A stretch of 64,000 nucleotides of DNA, taken from positions 1,736,001 through 1,800,000 of the forward strand of contig VDMD01000004.1 of assembly GCA_007026445.1 (NCBI GenBank). The letters run 5' to 3'. Source of the stretch: Schizophyllum amplum (lineage: Eukaryota > Basidiomycota > Agaricomycetes > Agaricales > Schizophyllaceae). The notes beneath the pieces are model-generated. The model saw nothing but the letters and a program-made list of their open reading frames with translations. It searched no databases and was not told where the DNA came from. Both the position numbers and the translations under genes were made by a program. This document shows positions 1 through 10,474 of this stretch, piece by piece; positions within the stretch are counted from its first letter, which is position 1, and each line of letters opens with the position of its first letter.

Positions 1-282
1 CGGAGCTTCAACGCATTGCGCTTTGGTGTCGGGACCTTCGTCCCCTCCAGCGGGAGGTTCCTTGCGCTTCTTCGGAGCGGCCTTCTTTGGCTTGGGCTTA
101 GGCGTGGGCTTGGGCTTCTGTGGCTTGTTCTTGAAGAGGTCAGTTGTCGCGGAGTCCAGCTCGAGTGACGCGAGGAGTTGCCTGTTCTGCAAGCGTGTTA
201 GCCTGGGGGGGCGGGTGTCCTACGTTGGCAAACATACCCTTTCAATGTTGGCCGCCTTCTGTTTCTCGTACGCGGACGGCAT
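1..282 (-). CDS. N-terminal part of a basic Lys/Pro-rich protein (possibly Cmr1/WDR76-like), cut by window edge
   Basis: The start is the ATG at 282, followed by 15 codons, an intron at 187-237 and an exon running off the left end. The protein opens with an amphipathic stretch containing NIERNRQLLASLELD, then a run of alternating Lys and Pro (KPKPTPKPKPKKAAPKKRK). An N-terminal ...NIxRNxxLLxxL... helix followed by a basic linker is known from Cmr1/WDR76-type DNA-damage-binding WD40 proteins, but short motifs of this kind also start other nuclear proteins. No catalytic or WD40 sequence is inside the window, so the family is only a suggestion. The gene is divergent from the protoglobin, with 270 bases between the start codons. 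Confidence 0.55.
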
Positions 283-552
283 ATTGACTGTGAACGCGTA
301 TGCGTGCTGAGACGACGGCGGGAACAGATAGTCGCGTCGCGTCACTCGACGCGTCCAGTCACAGTAACGCGTGACGTCCGCAGATGGGCGCGGCGCGTGA
401 CAGCCCCTCGGGGTCGGTCGAGAACGTCGACCAGGCCTCGAATGGCTCTCGAGCGATTTGCTAACCACAATGTCCGCGACCCGGTAACTCACGCTGCACG
501 CCTTTAAGAGCGGGGCGCGCTCTCTGAAACGGCACCAAACACCCCAGCAGCT

Positions 553-1580
553 ATGTCCATCGACGCTAAACTCGCCTCCATCGATCTCAGCGCCGACAAG
601 CCCCTCGAGGACGGCCAGCGCACCCCTCAAGCCGAGGGCGTAACGTGTCCGGTTACCGGGCTTACGGCAACGGGGAAGACATGCCCCTTCGCGTCCGCCG
701 GATCGCCCGAGAACCTCCAGGAGGTCGACGAGGAAGCGCTCCGCACAGACATCAACGCGCGCATGGTGTATCTCAAGGACTTCGTCAACTTTACGCGTCG
801 CGACGAAGATGCGATTCGGAAAGTGGGCCCGCTAGTCAACGAGCTCATCCCCGAGGTCGTGGACGCACTCTATTCGAAGCTCTTCGAGTTCGACGTTACG
901 AAGCAGGTGTGTAATGCCTCGGCTTCCCTCCGAGGCAGGAACTGACGGTTGCCGCAGGTCTTCATGCAGCGGAATGACGGCTTCGACGGGCCGATGCCCA
1001 CGAAGCTGGACGATCTGGCGCTTGACAGTCCTCAGCTCGTCTACCGCAAGGTAAGTAAGCGCCATGAGCGCCTATCGATCATTGCTCCCCATCCGCTATA
1101 CCCGCCCGACCTCATATCCTTGCTCCCTCGCGTCCGTACTCACCGCTCCGACTCAGGTCTTCATGAAGAACTGGTGCCGCCGCTTGCTTTCCTCCGACTT
1201 CTCCTCGCCCAAGACATTCACCTGGATGGACAAGGTCGGCGTCATGCACACGGGCGTCAAGTCCTTCAAGCACCGGACCCATGTTTCGCCGCTACACGTC
1301 CCGTGTTCGTACTCGACGGCTGTCTCGTCGTATACCCTCGCTGATGAACTCCACAGATCGCGACTGCGCGCTTACGTTGGGCTGGGTGGGCACCGTCCTC
1401 CAAACTGCCACGCTGCAGCTGCCAGAAGACAAACTGCCCATGCAGGGCAAGATTGAGGCTGTAGCAGCAATCAACAAGGTCCGCAGTCCTTTCTGCAACA
1501 CCTACATATGCTGAACAGTACCCTCTCAGATTCTGTGGATACAGAACGACCTCTTCGCCCGTCACTACATTGACGAGTGA
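553..1580 (+). CDS. Protoglobin-domain (globin-coupled-sensor type) heme protein
   Basis: Five exons (553-906, 958-1050, 1157-1304, 1357-1478, 1530-1580) give a 255-residue protein. The first 65 residues are a Cys-containing leader. The rest is a single globin-sensor domain: a helix with YLKDFVNFTRRDEDAIRKVG, then VFMQRNDGFDGPMP, a predicted F-helix with VGVMHTG whose His is the likely proximal heme ligand, a PYRDCALTLGWV stretch, and a C-terminal KILWIQNDLFARHY helix. No cyclase, kinase or methyl-acceptor domain follows, so it is a stand-alone protoglobin; such proteins bind O2, CO or NO. The third intron uses a weak donor (GTTCGT) chosen because it alone restores the PYRDC frame. The physiological role is unknown; gas sensing or NO/O2 chemistry is inference. 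Confidence 0.85.
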
Positions 1581-1877
1581 TGCTCTTGCCTGCAAGGACT
1601 AGCCTTATTTATGCGGACATCGGCTCGCCTTGTAATAGCCACTGTGCAATAATCTGTACCATTACTCGAGGAAGGACCTATGCGTGTCGTTGCAGAAGCA
1701 TCAACTGAGCGTAGGGAATGAACCAAGATAAAACCACCAAATCCAATGTGTTTTCTTTCATGCTATGAGGGATAAATACAACGAAGGAAGTGTGTCCAGT
1801 CCAGTCAACCAAAGAGAGGGTGAAATGAGCGTTAAGGAGGGTCCGACAATAGAGGATCCGTCTGGCTTCGAGAACAA

Positions 1878-3184
1878 TCACTTGATGCGCTTGAGCTGCA
1901 GGAGAAACATTTAGACGACAAGTCCAGTCTAGAAATTGCAAGCAACGTACGCGCTCGGTGTTGGTGAAGATCTTCTGGTCGAGGTTGACCGTCTTCGACT
2001 CGATACGGTCAATGCGCGAGTTCTGCGTGTCAAGCTCCTGGCCCATGGCCGAGCCAAGCGCCTTCAGCCGCTTGGTCATCTCGCCAATCTCGTCCAGATT
2101 GTCGTCCAGCTCGTCCTCAATCTCGTCGTCGGACGCGTTCGCCTCAAACTGGTAGCGCTTGCGCTGCTCCTTGCGCGCGCCCAGCTGCGCCTCCGTCTTG
2201 TAGCGCCCGCGACCGCTCCCGCCGCCCATGAGCTCGTCCTCGTCGTCCTCGTCGCCACGGCCGTACGTCTGCGCGCGCCCGAGGCGGTTCTGAGTCTCGC
2301 GGATGTCCATCATGCCGCGTTCGCGTTCGCCGCGCTCCTCGTCGTAGCGGCGTTGTATCTCGGCTTGCTTCGCGGCGCGCTTTGAATCCTTGTTAAAAGT
2401 GATGACGGGACGGAAGATGGAGCGATTGAGCTGCTTGAGCTCGTCCGTGCGGTCGGCGGCCGTCTGCGAGTGGCCCTTCGAGACGTCGAGGTGACGCTCC
2501 GTGTTCGCGAGTTTCTCTGCGGGAAGAGATGTCAGGTCGATGTGAGGGTCACATGCGTCGTTAGGACGTACCGGACTGGTCGCCTAGGCGGCCCAACGTG
2601 TTGCGTGCCGTCTCCTCCGCCTCGCGAGCCATGCGCAAGGCGTTGCGGGTGGAGTTGACAGACTCCTGTTTGACGAAGCGCGTCTGCTGCTTGATCCCCT
2701 CGACGTCCTCGTCGTTCTCCTCGCCCGGGGTCGGCTCGCGCAGCTCGGGGCCGTCGAAGAAGCGCCCAGAGCCAGCCTTGTTGGGGTTCAGGCCTGCGAA
2801 GAGCTCCGCGCGATCACGGTCTGCATCTCCCGCACCACGGCTGTACGCATCGCCGACGCTGGCGTTGCGGGCGTACTTGTCGCGGTACATGCCGGTCTGC
2901 GATGCACCATCGTTGAGCGTAGTACCGCTCATGTTGTAGTTGGAGTCGCCGTACGCTGGGCGGCCTCCTTGCGGCTGGGCGCTTCTATCGCCGTAGCTGT
3001 TTCCGTAGGCATCGCCGTCGCGGCTGGCGACATAGGTACGGGCGTTTGACTGTCGATAAGCAGCAGGCTGGGGAGGCAGGCCGCCAGATCTGCCGCCACT
3101 TGGAGCCGGGGACGTCCTGCGTGCGGGCTCCTCCACAGGAGGAATAAGGGCCTTGTTGGGGTTCTTCTTCTTCAAAAATGACAT
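1878..3184 (-). CDS. SEC9: SNAP-25-type t-SNARE (Sec9)
   Basis: Exons 2572-3184, 1951-2516 and 1878-1895 encode 398 residues. The last exon is only 18 bases (LKRIK and stop). About 160 residues of polar, Pro/Gly/Tyr-rich sequence precede two SNARE helices, roughly residues 165-235 and 335-398. The layer-zero glutamines are visible in GDQSEKL and MGQELDTQN, so it is a Qb,Qc-SNARE. An acidic linker (DEDDEDE) sits between them. There is no transmembrane segment or palmitoylated Cys cluster, as in yeast Sec9. Known role of the family: fusion of secretory vesicles at the plasma membrane together with Sso and Snc. I chose the Met at 3184 (MSFLKKKN); an in-frame ATG at 3199 would add five residues. 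Confidence 0.9.
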
Positions 3185-3851
3185 GCTGGTCCGGAACAAG
3201 GTCTGATTCTGGCCCAGTCAAGCGCACAGCGTGTGCAGTGCCCAAACGACACGTGATCCCAAGTTGGGGCGCCCACAACTACTACTAGCCCAGACCGCCT
3301 TCAAACTCGTGCGAGTTGCACCCAAATTGATTAAGCAGCATGCAGCAGAGTATACGCCAAGCTGGGAGAGCGAGTGGCTATGGAGTTACGAGCAGACACC
3401 AACTGTAGATCTACTGATTCCGGGACCTACTCCAACACATATCTTTCACTTGAGGGAGGTAACTTCCTCATAGTACACTCTCGATGTCATCGTAAAGACC
3501 TTACAGCCTGCACTGGCGGTGGAATAGCGGGCTGAAGCGCCAAGGATTGTGGTAGCATCAGCCACAGATCACTTCTCAAATGAGAGGGGCAGACAGCATG
3601 GTTGTCAACGGGAAATGGAGAAGAGAGCATACACGAGGAAGCGATGAACAAGATGAGGGTTGCGTGGTTCAGAATGGAGAAGAGAGTCAGGACAGAAGCG
3701 AATTAGCAGAAGACGGACTGGGATCGAGCGCCGACGGGATGAAGTGAGGACCTCGAGGACATTTTCTAGACGCCTCATATCAAGTCAGGCTGATGTAAAT
3801 CGTAGAAGACGACGTCCTGAAGCGCAGGCTGGACCGCTGGTAGTACAGAGT
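3185..3851. other. Intergenic: SEC9 promoter side and 3' side of the complex I gene
   Basis: No reading frame here has a recognisable protein or a splice pattern. It should contain the SEC9 promoter and the 3' UTR of the NDUFA5-like gene. Nothing else seen. Confidence 0.5.
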
Positions 3852-4331
3852 TTATTGCTGGCCGAAGTACTCCCACTGACCGGGCTCCGGCTTCTCCTCT
3901 AGTGGTTCCCATCTGCGCAATGGTCAGCAGGAGCTCACAGGAAAGGGGCATACTACTCACGCCTTCCACTCGACCATCTTCTTCGCGAGGTGCAGCTCGT
4001 CCCGCGCGACCTTGATGCTCTCCTCGATCACGTCCTCCTCGAGCTGGCTCTCTGCGGCCATGATGTCCCCGTTCGCAGCATCGAGGACGCTGAGCTTCTG
4101 CTGCGTGAGCGCCTCGACGCCCTGGCGGTAGACCGAGCTCTCGGGCATCGCGTTCAGCACGGACAGCGTCTCGTTGTAGTAGAACTTGAGCGCGGGAATG
4201 GCATTGCGATGGACGTGGAGGCCGGTCTGGCCGGTAGTCGCCTTCAGCGGTGTCGTCGTCGGCGTCGCCTGGAAGACGCGCGCGGTGGGCCGGAGCGCCT
4301 GTGCGAGGGGGCGCGTAAGGCGGAATGCCAT
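3852..4331 (-). CDS. NDUFA5: Mitochondrial complex I subunit, NDUFA5/B13 type (ETC complex I alpha/beta subcomplex 5)
   Basis: Two exons (3961-4331 and 3852-3912) encode 143 residues, the usual size for this accessory subunit. The N-terminus is Arg-rich and lacks acidic residues (MAFRLTRPLAQALRPTARVF), as expected for matrix import. The body has the family hallmark GLHVHRNAIPALKFYYNETL and the C-terminus ends in AWEPLEEKPEPGQWEYF. Known role: supernumerary subunit of the peripheral arm of NADH:ubiquinone oxidoreductase. The 48-base intron splits the Ala codon just before WEPLEEK. Its start codon is 92 bases from that of the divergent bL32m gene. Confidence 0.93.
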
Positions 4332-4423
4332 GGCGGTTTGCGGAGACGCGGGTGTTTGTTCCGTAAACAACGACGGGCGCGATCAAAATAATTGCCCGCG
4401 CGTCTTGTCTCTGCACGTCGACC
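4332..4423. promoter_or_regulatory. 92-bp divergent promoter of two mitochondrial genes
   Basis: The only DNA between the start codons of the NDUFA5-like gene (minus strand) and the bL32m gene (plus strand). Both promoters and both 5' UTRs must fit here or overlap the opposite gene. No TATA box is apparent, which fits a housekeeping bidirectional promoter. Confidence 0.6.
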
Positions 4424-4873
4424 ATGGCCGCCCTTGCCCTCGCGCGGCCCGCGTTCCAGCTCCCCGCCCTCCGCGCACCACTCTGGCGCCCGCTCTTTGC
4501 GTCCTGGGCCATCTCCACAGCGCTCCCGTCCTGGCGCACCCCGTCCGCACCCTCACCGACATGGGACATTCGCGCCCGCCTCCAATCACTGCTCGAGCTG
4601 CTTCCGGGAATTGTGCTCGCGGTGCCCAAGAAGAAGACTTCGCACTCGAAGAAGCGCATGCGCGCAAGCGGAAAGGGTCTCAAGGACAAGCAAAGTGCGT
4701 TGCACGCTCGCCAGGCATACTTCCCGCTAAATCAAGCGCCAGACATCGTCTCTTGTCCGGGATGTGGCTCCCCCAAGCTTGCGCACCACCTATGTGGTAA
4801 ATGCTATGGCTTCTTGTCCAAGCTGTGGCGGGGCAAGTTCCACAGACATGGAGACATGCCAGACATGTCATAG
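4424..4873 (+). CDS. MRPL32: Mitochondrial large-subunit ribosomal protein bL32m
   Basis: Exons 4424-4694 and 4743-4873 encode 133 residues. An N-terminal import region of about 65 residues (Ala/Arg/Leu-rich) precedes the mature L32 signature AVPKKKTSHSKKRMR. The zinc ribbon follows as CPGCG and CGKC. The 48-base intron 4695-4742 is a multiple of three and has no stop, so the unspliced frame stays open; I place it because splicing rebuilds KGLKDKQNIVSCPGCG, the family sequence, while retention would insert 16 foreign residues. Known role: subunit of the mitochondrial 54S particle, processed by the m-AAA protease before assembly in yeast. Confidence 0.93.
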   Translation: MAALALARPAFQLPALRAPLWRPLFASWAISTALPSWRTPSAPSPTWDIRARLQSLLELLPGIVLAVPKKKTSHSKKRMRASGKGLKDKQSALHARQAYFPLNQAPDIVSCPGCGSPKLAHHLCGKCYGFLSKLWRGKFHRHGDMPDMS

Positions 4874-5398
4874 CCCTATGCCTGCGGTTCTCTAGGAACA
4901 CCCTCTTGGTGCGTGGCTGCCAGAGTGTAAGGCTCGCGTCCTGACTATAGCACGCAGACAGCGCGTCGGATTGCGGGGAGATGGGTGGTCAGCCGGTCAG
5001 CAGAGGCGCTTATCCATTGCGTAGAGCCTCGACCTCTTCGTTGGGGCTGCATGTAGCGCAACCTTTTTGCTGAGAATTCCCTACACACTTATACATCCAA
5101 TAATGAAGCAGGTATCGGCCGCATATCCTCACTCAGCACTCGATCCAACCTCTGAGACTGCTTGTGTATTGCAGCAGACCAAGCGAATGAACACAAAGCG
5201 TTCCGAACATCCATTACCGCCTAGCAAAAGCCCCACATAGTGCAATACCGTAGCGGTAGCAGTGAGTAGTGTAAGATGGTACATACGGAGATGCAAAAAG
5301 CACAAAACAAAGAGTCCAGGAAGCGGCCAGCCAGCATAACAACGAAAGTACTGCCCTGTATGGGACGCTGTCGCCCAGACACGCAGGCGATCCAGACG
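4874..5398. other. Intergenic between convergent bL32m and TAF8 genes
   Basis: Shared 3' flanks. No coding signal or RNA gene recognised. Confidence 0.5.
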
Positions 5399-7427
5399 CT
5401 ATCGCGAAGCTTTGCCTGGCGCACCATTCCTTGGACCACCTAGGTTCAGCTTGAGCGTCGGCGCGCCTGGTTTACTCTTGCGAGTAAGCGCAGCGCCGAG
5501 CTTCGAGCTGCTCCCGCTCGTGGGGAGCCCTACCCGCGGTGTCCGCCCGTTGACCTGGCCTGCGCGCCCAGGGCCAGACGGCAGCGGGTCTGTACCCTTC
5601 TTCGTCTCGTACTCCCATGTCACGAAGAGCCGAGCGTCAGGCGCGACGCGCTCCTTATCCTCGTGCGATCCAGACTTCTCGTCGTCCTTGGACGGAACCG
5701 AATTCCATGGCGCGGGGATACCTGGACCGTACGTGTCGGCGACATTGCTCGACTTCCACAATGGTGGCGGATGCGTGAGTTTCGTGATGCGCTTGTATAC
5801 ATTCGACTGCATGGCCAGATGAGATAAGGCTGCTTGACGAAAGACGTGTCACGTACACTCAACACATCGCGCGCCACGGTGTTTAGTTTCCCCTCAAGGC
5901 GCGTCGACATCTCCGCCACCCCACTGTCTCCTGACAACGTGCTCCGCGAGGTCGGAATTGGCCACTTCATGTTTTGCATCTTGCCCTTGTCGAGGCCAGG
6001 CTTGATCGGGTTGCCGTTGGCGTCGCGCTTCCCGCCGACAGGTACAGGGTGACTGCCACCCAATCGACCGACAGCCGAACCGCGGTAGTTGGGCTGTACT
6101 GCGCCGTAGAGCGAGTCGGGCACATCCATATGTCGCATGCCCGTGTTGGGCATGTTGTTCAACGTGGACAGTAGCGTGAGTAGGACAGCGTGGCGACCTT
6201 GAGTAGACATGGGTATCGTGTGCACGCCCGAAGATGATGTTTGCACGGTTGTAGTCGCTGGCGGTCTGGTCGTCAGAACATGGTGGGCAGCACCCCATGT
6301 CGCTAAACGCGGGTGAAGTTCGCCTGTCTTGATGCTTTTTGGCCCATTGCCATTGACCGCCGAGGGTGGTTCGACGTCAAGCTCGGGCGGCTTTATTACA
6401 AGTCATCAATAACTGATATGAATCCAGTATGAAAAAACCGACCGCCAAAGGCAAATGCCACTCCGGAAGGTCCGCGAGTGAGGATTGAGAGTAGGGTATC
6501 GGGTTGAGGTCGGTATAGTCCGAGCTGCTGGACATGGCAGCAGTCGGCGGTGGGATGGGTGCAGGCATGTTCTCGATTTTGACAATCGGAACATGTTCCG
6601 GCTGTGACTGCGGTTGCGTCGACTGTGCGCGCGAGGGCAGGGCACTTTCGACGTCGAGGTCGAATGGCTCGATGCTTTCGTCGCCGGGGTAAACGATCTT
6701 TGGGAACGGTGGGAGAAACTCGGGCACGTAGTCAGGTGCGTTCCAGCCATTCTTTTTGTGACGTTTATGCGGATGTGGAGATGGGGGTGGGGAGAGCGGC
6801 ATGCGTGGCGATGGCATTCTAGGCGGCGGAATGGGCGCGGGCGGCTGGTCATCTTCGTGCTCGGCTTCCTGGGCCAGAGGTTTCGGGTCTGATTGAAGCT
6901 GGAGAGCTGAGAGGACTTCATCTTCGCTTTCTTCGCCCGAATCAGATGATGGGTAATCCAAGTCGGGGTCCAGTGGCGCGTAGACCAGCGGGATCGTGTC
7001 ATCCCTTTCCTGCTTCAGACCATCATGCAGATGGGCTATACAGATGAGGTTGAGAGGACACCCATGTCCATATCGAAGACCACGCACCGCGCATTTCCGC
7101 CAATTCTTCAGCGCGCCTACTCGAAAACGACGTACGAAAGCCATATCCTGCACGCGCCATATCGACCGCTTCTCCCTGAGCGTACTGCTTCAGCTCGTCA
7201 AGACTGAATCCAAGGTCATCCAGGGCATGCAGCGCATCGTGCACGTTGATGGAGGTGTGGCCTGCATGCTGTGCGTACTGTGCGCAGGACTGGAGCAGAA
7301 GATGAAGGTAGCGGGAGAGGAGGTCGGCAAGGGTGTGCGTCGCGACGGAGGACGCTCTAGAGAACGAATGCGCGTGCAGCGTCCGATGTATACTCGACTC
7401 GACCAGCTTCTGCGTCGCGCCGTCCAT
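5399..7427 (-). CDS. TAF8: TFIID subunit 8 (histone-fold TAF8) with long C-terminal extension
   Basis: Exons 7088-7427, 6443-7035, 5857-6390 and 5399-5806 encode 624 residues. Residues about 8-90 form a histone fold of the bromodomain-associated (Bromo_TP) type, with THTLADLLSRYLHLLLQ and INVHDALHALDDLGF. After an acidic and Pro-rich stretch comes the TAF8 C-terminal signature APDYVPEFLPPFP. About 350 further residues of low-complexity and polar sequence end in a basic Gly/Lys/Pro tail (KSKPGAPTLKLNLGGPRNG); I recognise no domain there. Known role: TAF8 pairs with TAF10 in TFIID. The second intron (6391-6442) uses an AAG acceptor chosen because it keeps frame; a different join at that point would change about ten residues. 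Confidence 0.8.
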
Positions 7428-7602
7428 GGCCCTTGACGGTCGCGGTCAAGAACAACAACACGCGGATGACGTTAGGTAACACGTGCAAATATGAGTCCAT
7501 GTGGACTTTAGTTCAACTTCGACCAGTCCATTGAATTACAGCACCGCTAGACTGAGAGTGTCTGGGCTAGAGTATACAGGATAAATACGTGACACTGCGT
7601 GT

Positions 7603-9837
7603 CTAAATGAGTGTTGAGCAAACGACTGCGATAAGTAATGCGCTTCTGAAGGGTTTTGTGTGCAGGGCAAGCGCCACATTAGAGTCACTGGCGTTCTCTT
7701 TCTCGTCCATTCCTGCCGTCCAACCAATGCTTGAGGAGGAGATGAAGGTGTTTCCGTTGGAGGCTACAGGATCGGGTGCCGTCGCTGTTTGGTTCTCTGC
7801 AGGAGACATCTCGTCTCCAGATCCATCCGCGGCGGTGAAGTTCGAATACGACAGGTATTCGTCTTCCGAGTTCATCGCTGCCACCTGATACCAGGCCCAT
7901 TCGCCTCCTCCTTCCCAAGAGATAGGCGTCTCGAAGTCTGAGCGGCTCGTATTCTGCAGAGAGATGGCAGTCTGCGGAGACTCGCTTGTGGAACCGAAGA
8001 GTTGCCAGTAGTTCACCTCGGTCGCCCCGTTCCAGCTGGCGTGAACGGTCGTCGTAGAGTCAGATATGCTCACGTTGACAGAAGGCAGCTCTGTCGGACG
8101 ACCAGTCCAGTTGTAACGGAAGGCGCGGTCTACGCGAATGATCAGACATTGACAGCGATAATTCAAAGAGTAGCTCACAACTGGAGATCGAACCGTCATT
8201 CAGAAGACCAAAACGCGCTGCCCAGATGGTGTCTCCCTTGGAATTGTACTCTGCGATGTACGGAACTTGACCCCATCTACCCAAAGTCAGACTCGTGGTG
8301 AGGGAGTAACACATTGTACGCGTACCCGATGAAAGCGTTCCCATTGCTAAGGATTTGAACGTTCCCCTGCGACTGAGACACCGTCCTATTGTACGGCATG
8401 AATTCCTGGTCAAGCGTGACCCTCATGTTCTGATAATCGAGCTCTAGAATGATACCCCGAGCAGAGGTTTCGTTGTCTCCTCGGTTCGTGCCGCCGTTAT
8501 CGAACAATCTGCACCTTGTTCGGTCGTTTCCCGAACACAGGAGTGATATACATACGAAATATGGTGGTTGTCCAGCCATCTTGCGTCGTGCTGCCAATAG
8601 AAATCGGTGTTGTCGCCCATCTCGAAGCTGGACTGATTGCCACCAATGCTCCATAGGACATTGCCCTCGCCGTCAAGGTAGTACAGCGCATGACAATGAC
8701 GCGAGGATATGAGGTAGTGTCCGTAGTCATCCTTCTCGATACTGTTGATGTGGAAATAATCCCAGGGCTCGTCGGCACTGCCGCCTGAGCCCTGCGGATC
8801 CCAGTAGCAGTCATGCGCGTCGACGTGCTCATGCGAGCGCCAAGTGAATATTTCCTGGCCTACGCAAGTCAACCGTCGTTCGTTGGAAGGCAGGCGTCCA
8901 CTCACCAGTTGAGACGTCGATTTCCTGCGAAGCCATACGTGAATAACCAGCCGATCCCGCGGCAATCAAGAACGTACTTGAAAAACGCCGTCAAGAACGT
9001 AGCCGTCTGGATATCCCCAGTCCGTCAGGTTGTAAGTTTGAGTTACATATGAGGTGATCAACGCTGTATCGTTGGATGTGATCTGACCCTGTAATGGAGC
9101 CCGTCAGCCAAGTTATCTAATACTCTCAGAGTAGCCGGCTGACCTCGTGGATATCTGCATAGGTATCGCCCAGACCATCCGTCGTACTGTCTCAAAACGT
9201 GAGTTGCCTCGAAAGATCAAGGAGAAAGGAGGTCGAGCAATAATCATAAATCCAGAATGGAGATGCACTCACATGTTTGCGACCACTTCATATCTGTTGT
9301 TAAGGAGCAGATAAAAGCCATCGCCGTACCCGCCCGATTCAACGGGACCGGTATATAGCATGATATGATCCTCCCCTTCGTACTCAACAACGGTGAACTG
9401 CATGGTCGCCCCATATTCGGCGCCCGACCACAGCAACTGGCCTTGTTGATTGAAAATGACGGCACCGACCTGCTGGACATCCGTGCCTATGCAGTTCGTC
9501 AGGGAAATACGGTCATCGACGAGACCGCCAAGGGCACACGTACCTCGGGGAGCAAAAAATATAAAGCCGTCGGATGCAAGCTCTAAGGAGGTGTCGTTGA
9601 ACCCGACCTCAAAGTTCCACATAGCGCTATAAGAGAACGTCAGTAGATGTATCATTTCATGAGGGGGCATACGCACGGAGTGTAGCTGGAGGCATCGTAG
9701 CTCTGCGCGGGGCCAGCGCCGTAGACGCCCTCATCATAGTCTGAGCTGGCAGTGTAAGCACCCGTTGTCGCGGCGCGGCATTGCAGCTGGGAGATCAGCG
9801 CCACTAAAAGCAGAAGGAGAGATGCGAGCCGCTGCAT
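7603..9837 (-). CDS. Secreted arylsulfotransferase (ASST)-family protein
   Basis: Nine exons (9677-9837, 9273-9626, 9144-9186, 8978-9088, 8906-8924, 8556-8859, 8326-8508, 8179-8276, 7603-8129) encode 599 residues. A signal peptide (MQRLASLLLLLVALISQLQC) precedes the beta-propeller-like body. Family motifs include HEHVDAHDCYWDP, DPWDYFHINSIEKD-like sequence, YWQHDARW and NGNAFIGWGQVP. The C-terminus is Ser/Thr-rich, then ends in a short hydrophobic run (SALLIAVVCSTLI), which could be a GPI-anchor signal. The fifth exon is only 19 bases. Bacterial ASSTs move sulfate from phenyl sulfates to phenols; for the fungal family the substrate is not known, so only an extracellular enzyme-like role is inferred. 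Several N-x-S/T sites are present. Confidence 0.85.
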
Positions 9838-10474
9838 GCCAGACTAGACGGCAGTGGGCAAGTAGGACACAGCGGGAAAAGAAGAGAGGGTATCGGTGGA
9901 TTAGATCAAGAGAGAGAGGCTCTGCAGATGCGCAGATACGCAGCAACTGTGCCGCGCAGCTCGGCGCGCGCAAAGCCATGAATTTACAATTCCGCGACCG
10001 TCCGCGCGGACGCCGCGCAGATGGGATCAAGGACTATCACAATACGGTGTACGCCTGGCCTTGGTGGTCATCCTCTTCAAAGTTGAAGTTGCTATCGAGA
10101 AAATCAAGAAAAGAGGTAGGATCATGTTTGTCCGGGTTTGGACATGCTGAACGAGAGAGCGGCTGAGGCGATCGGGCTCTTCCGATCGCGTCATTGAGCG
10201 GGCCTGGATGCGCCCGGCGACTTTCCCGGCGTTCACTGTTTCAGGCAGATTCAACATCTGTGCCAGTGCCAGTGAAACGTGGACCCACAACGGTCGACGA
10301 AGATGATAGTACACAAGTCTGCTGTATCTGCACAAGCAAACGTGCTTACGACCGCTGGTATAAAATCAAGAAATTTATATCACTGTCGTGTATATAAGTA
10401 GCCCAGCTACATGTCACGGTTACAAAGACTCTCCTGCAAGGTACAAATACAATTCAGGGATTTTGAGCAGATTC
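9838..10474. other. Intergenic: promoter side of the ASST gene, 3' side of the FMN oxidase
   Basis: No gene recognised. ATG-starting frames here are short and lack splice support. Confidence 0.5.

Noticed and set aside
1936..2385. Plus-strand 149-codon Leu/Val-rich frame, looks like a membrane protein
   Set aside because: It is the mirror of the SNARE coiled coil of SEC9 on the other strand.
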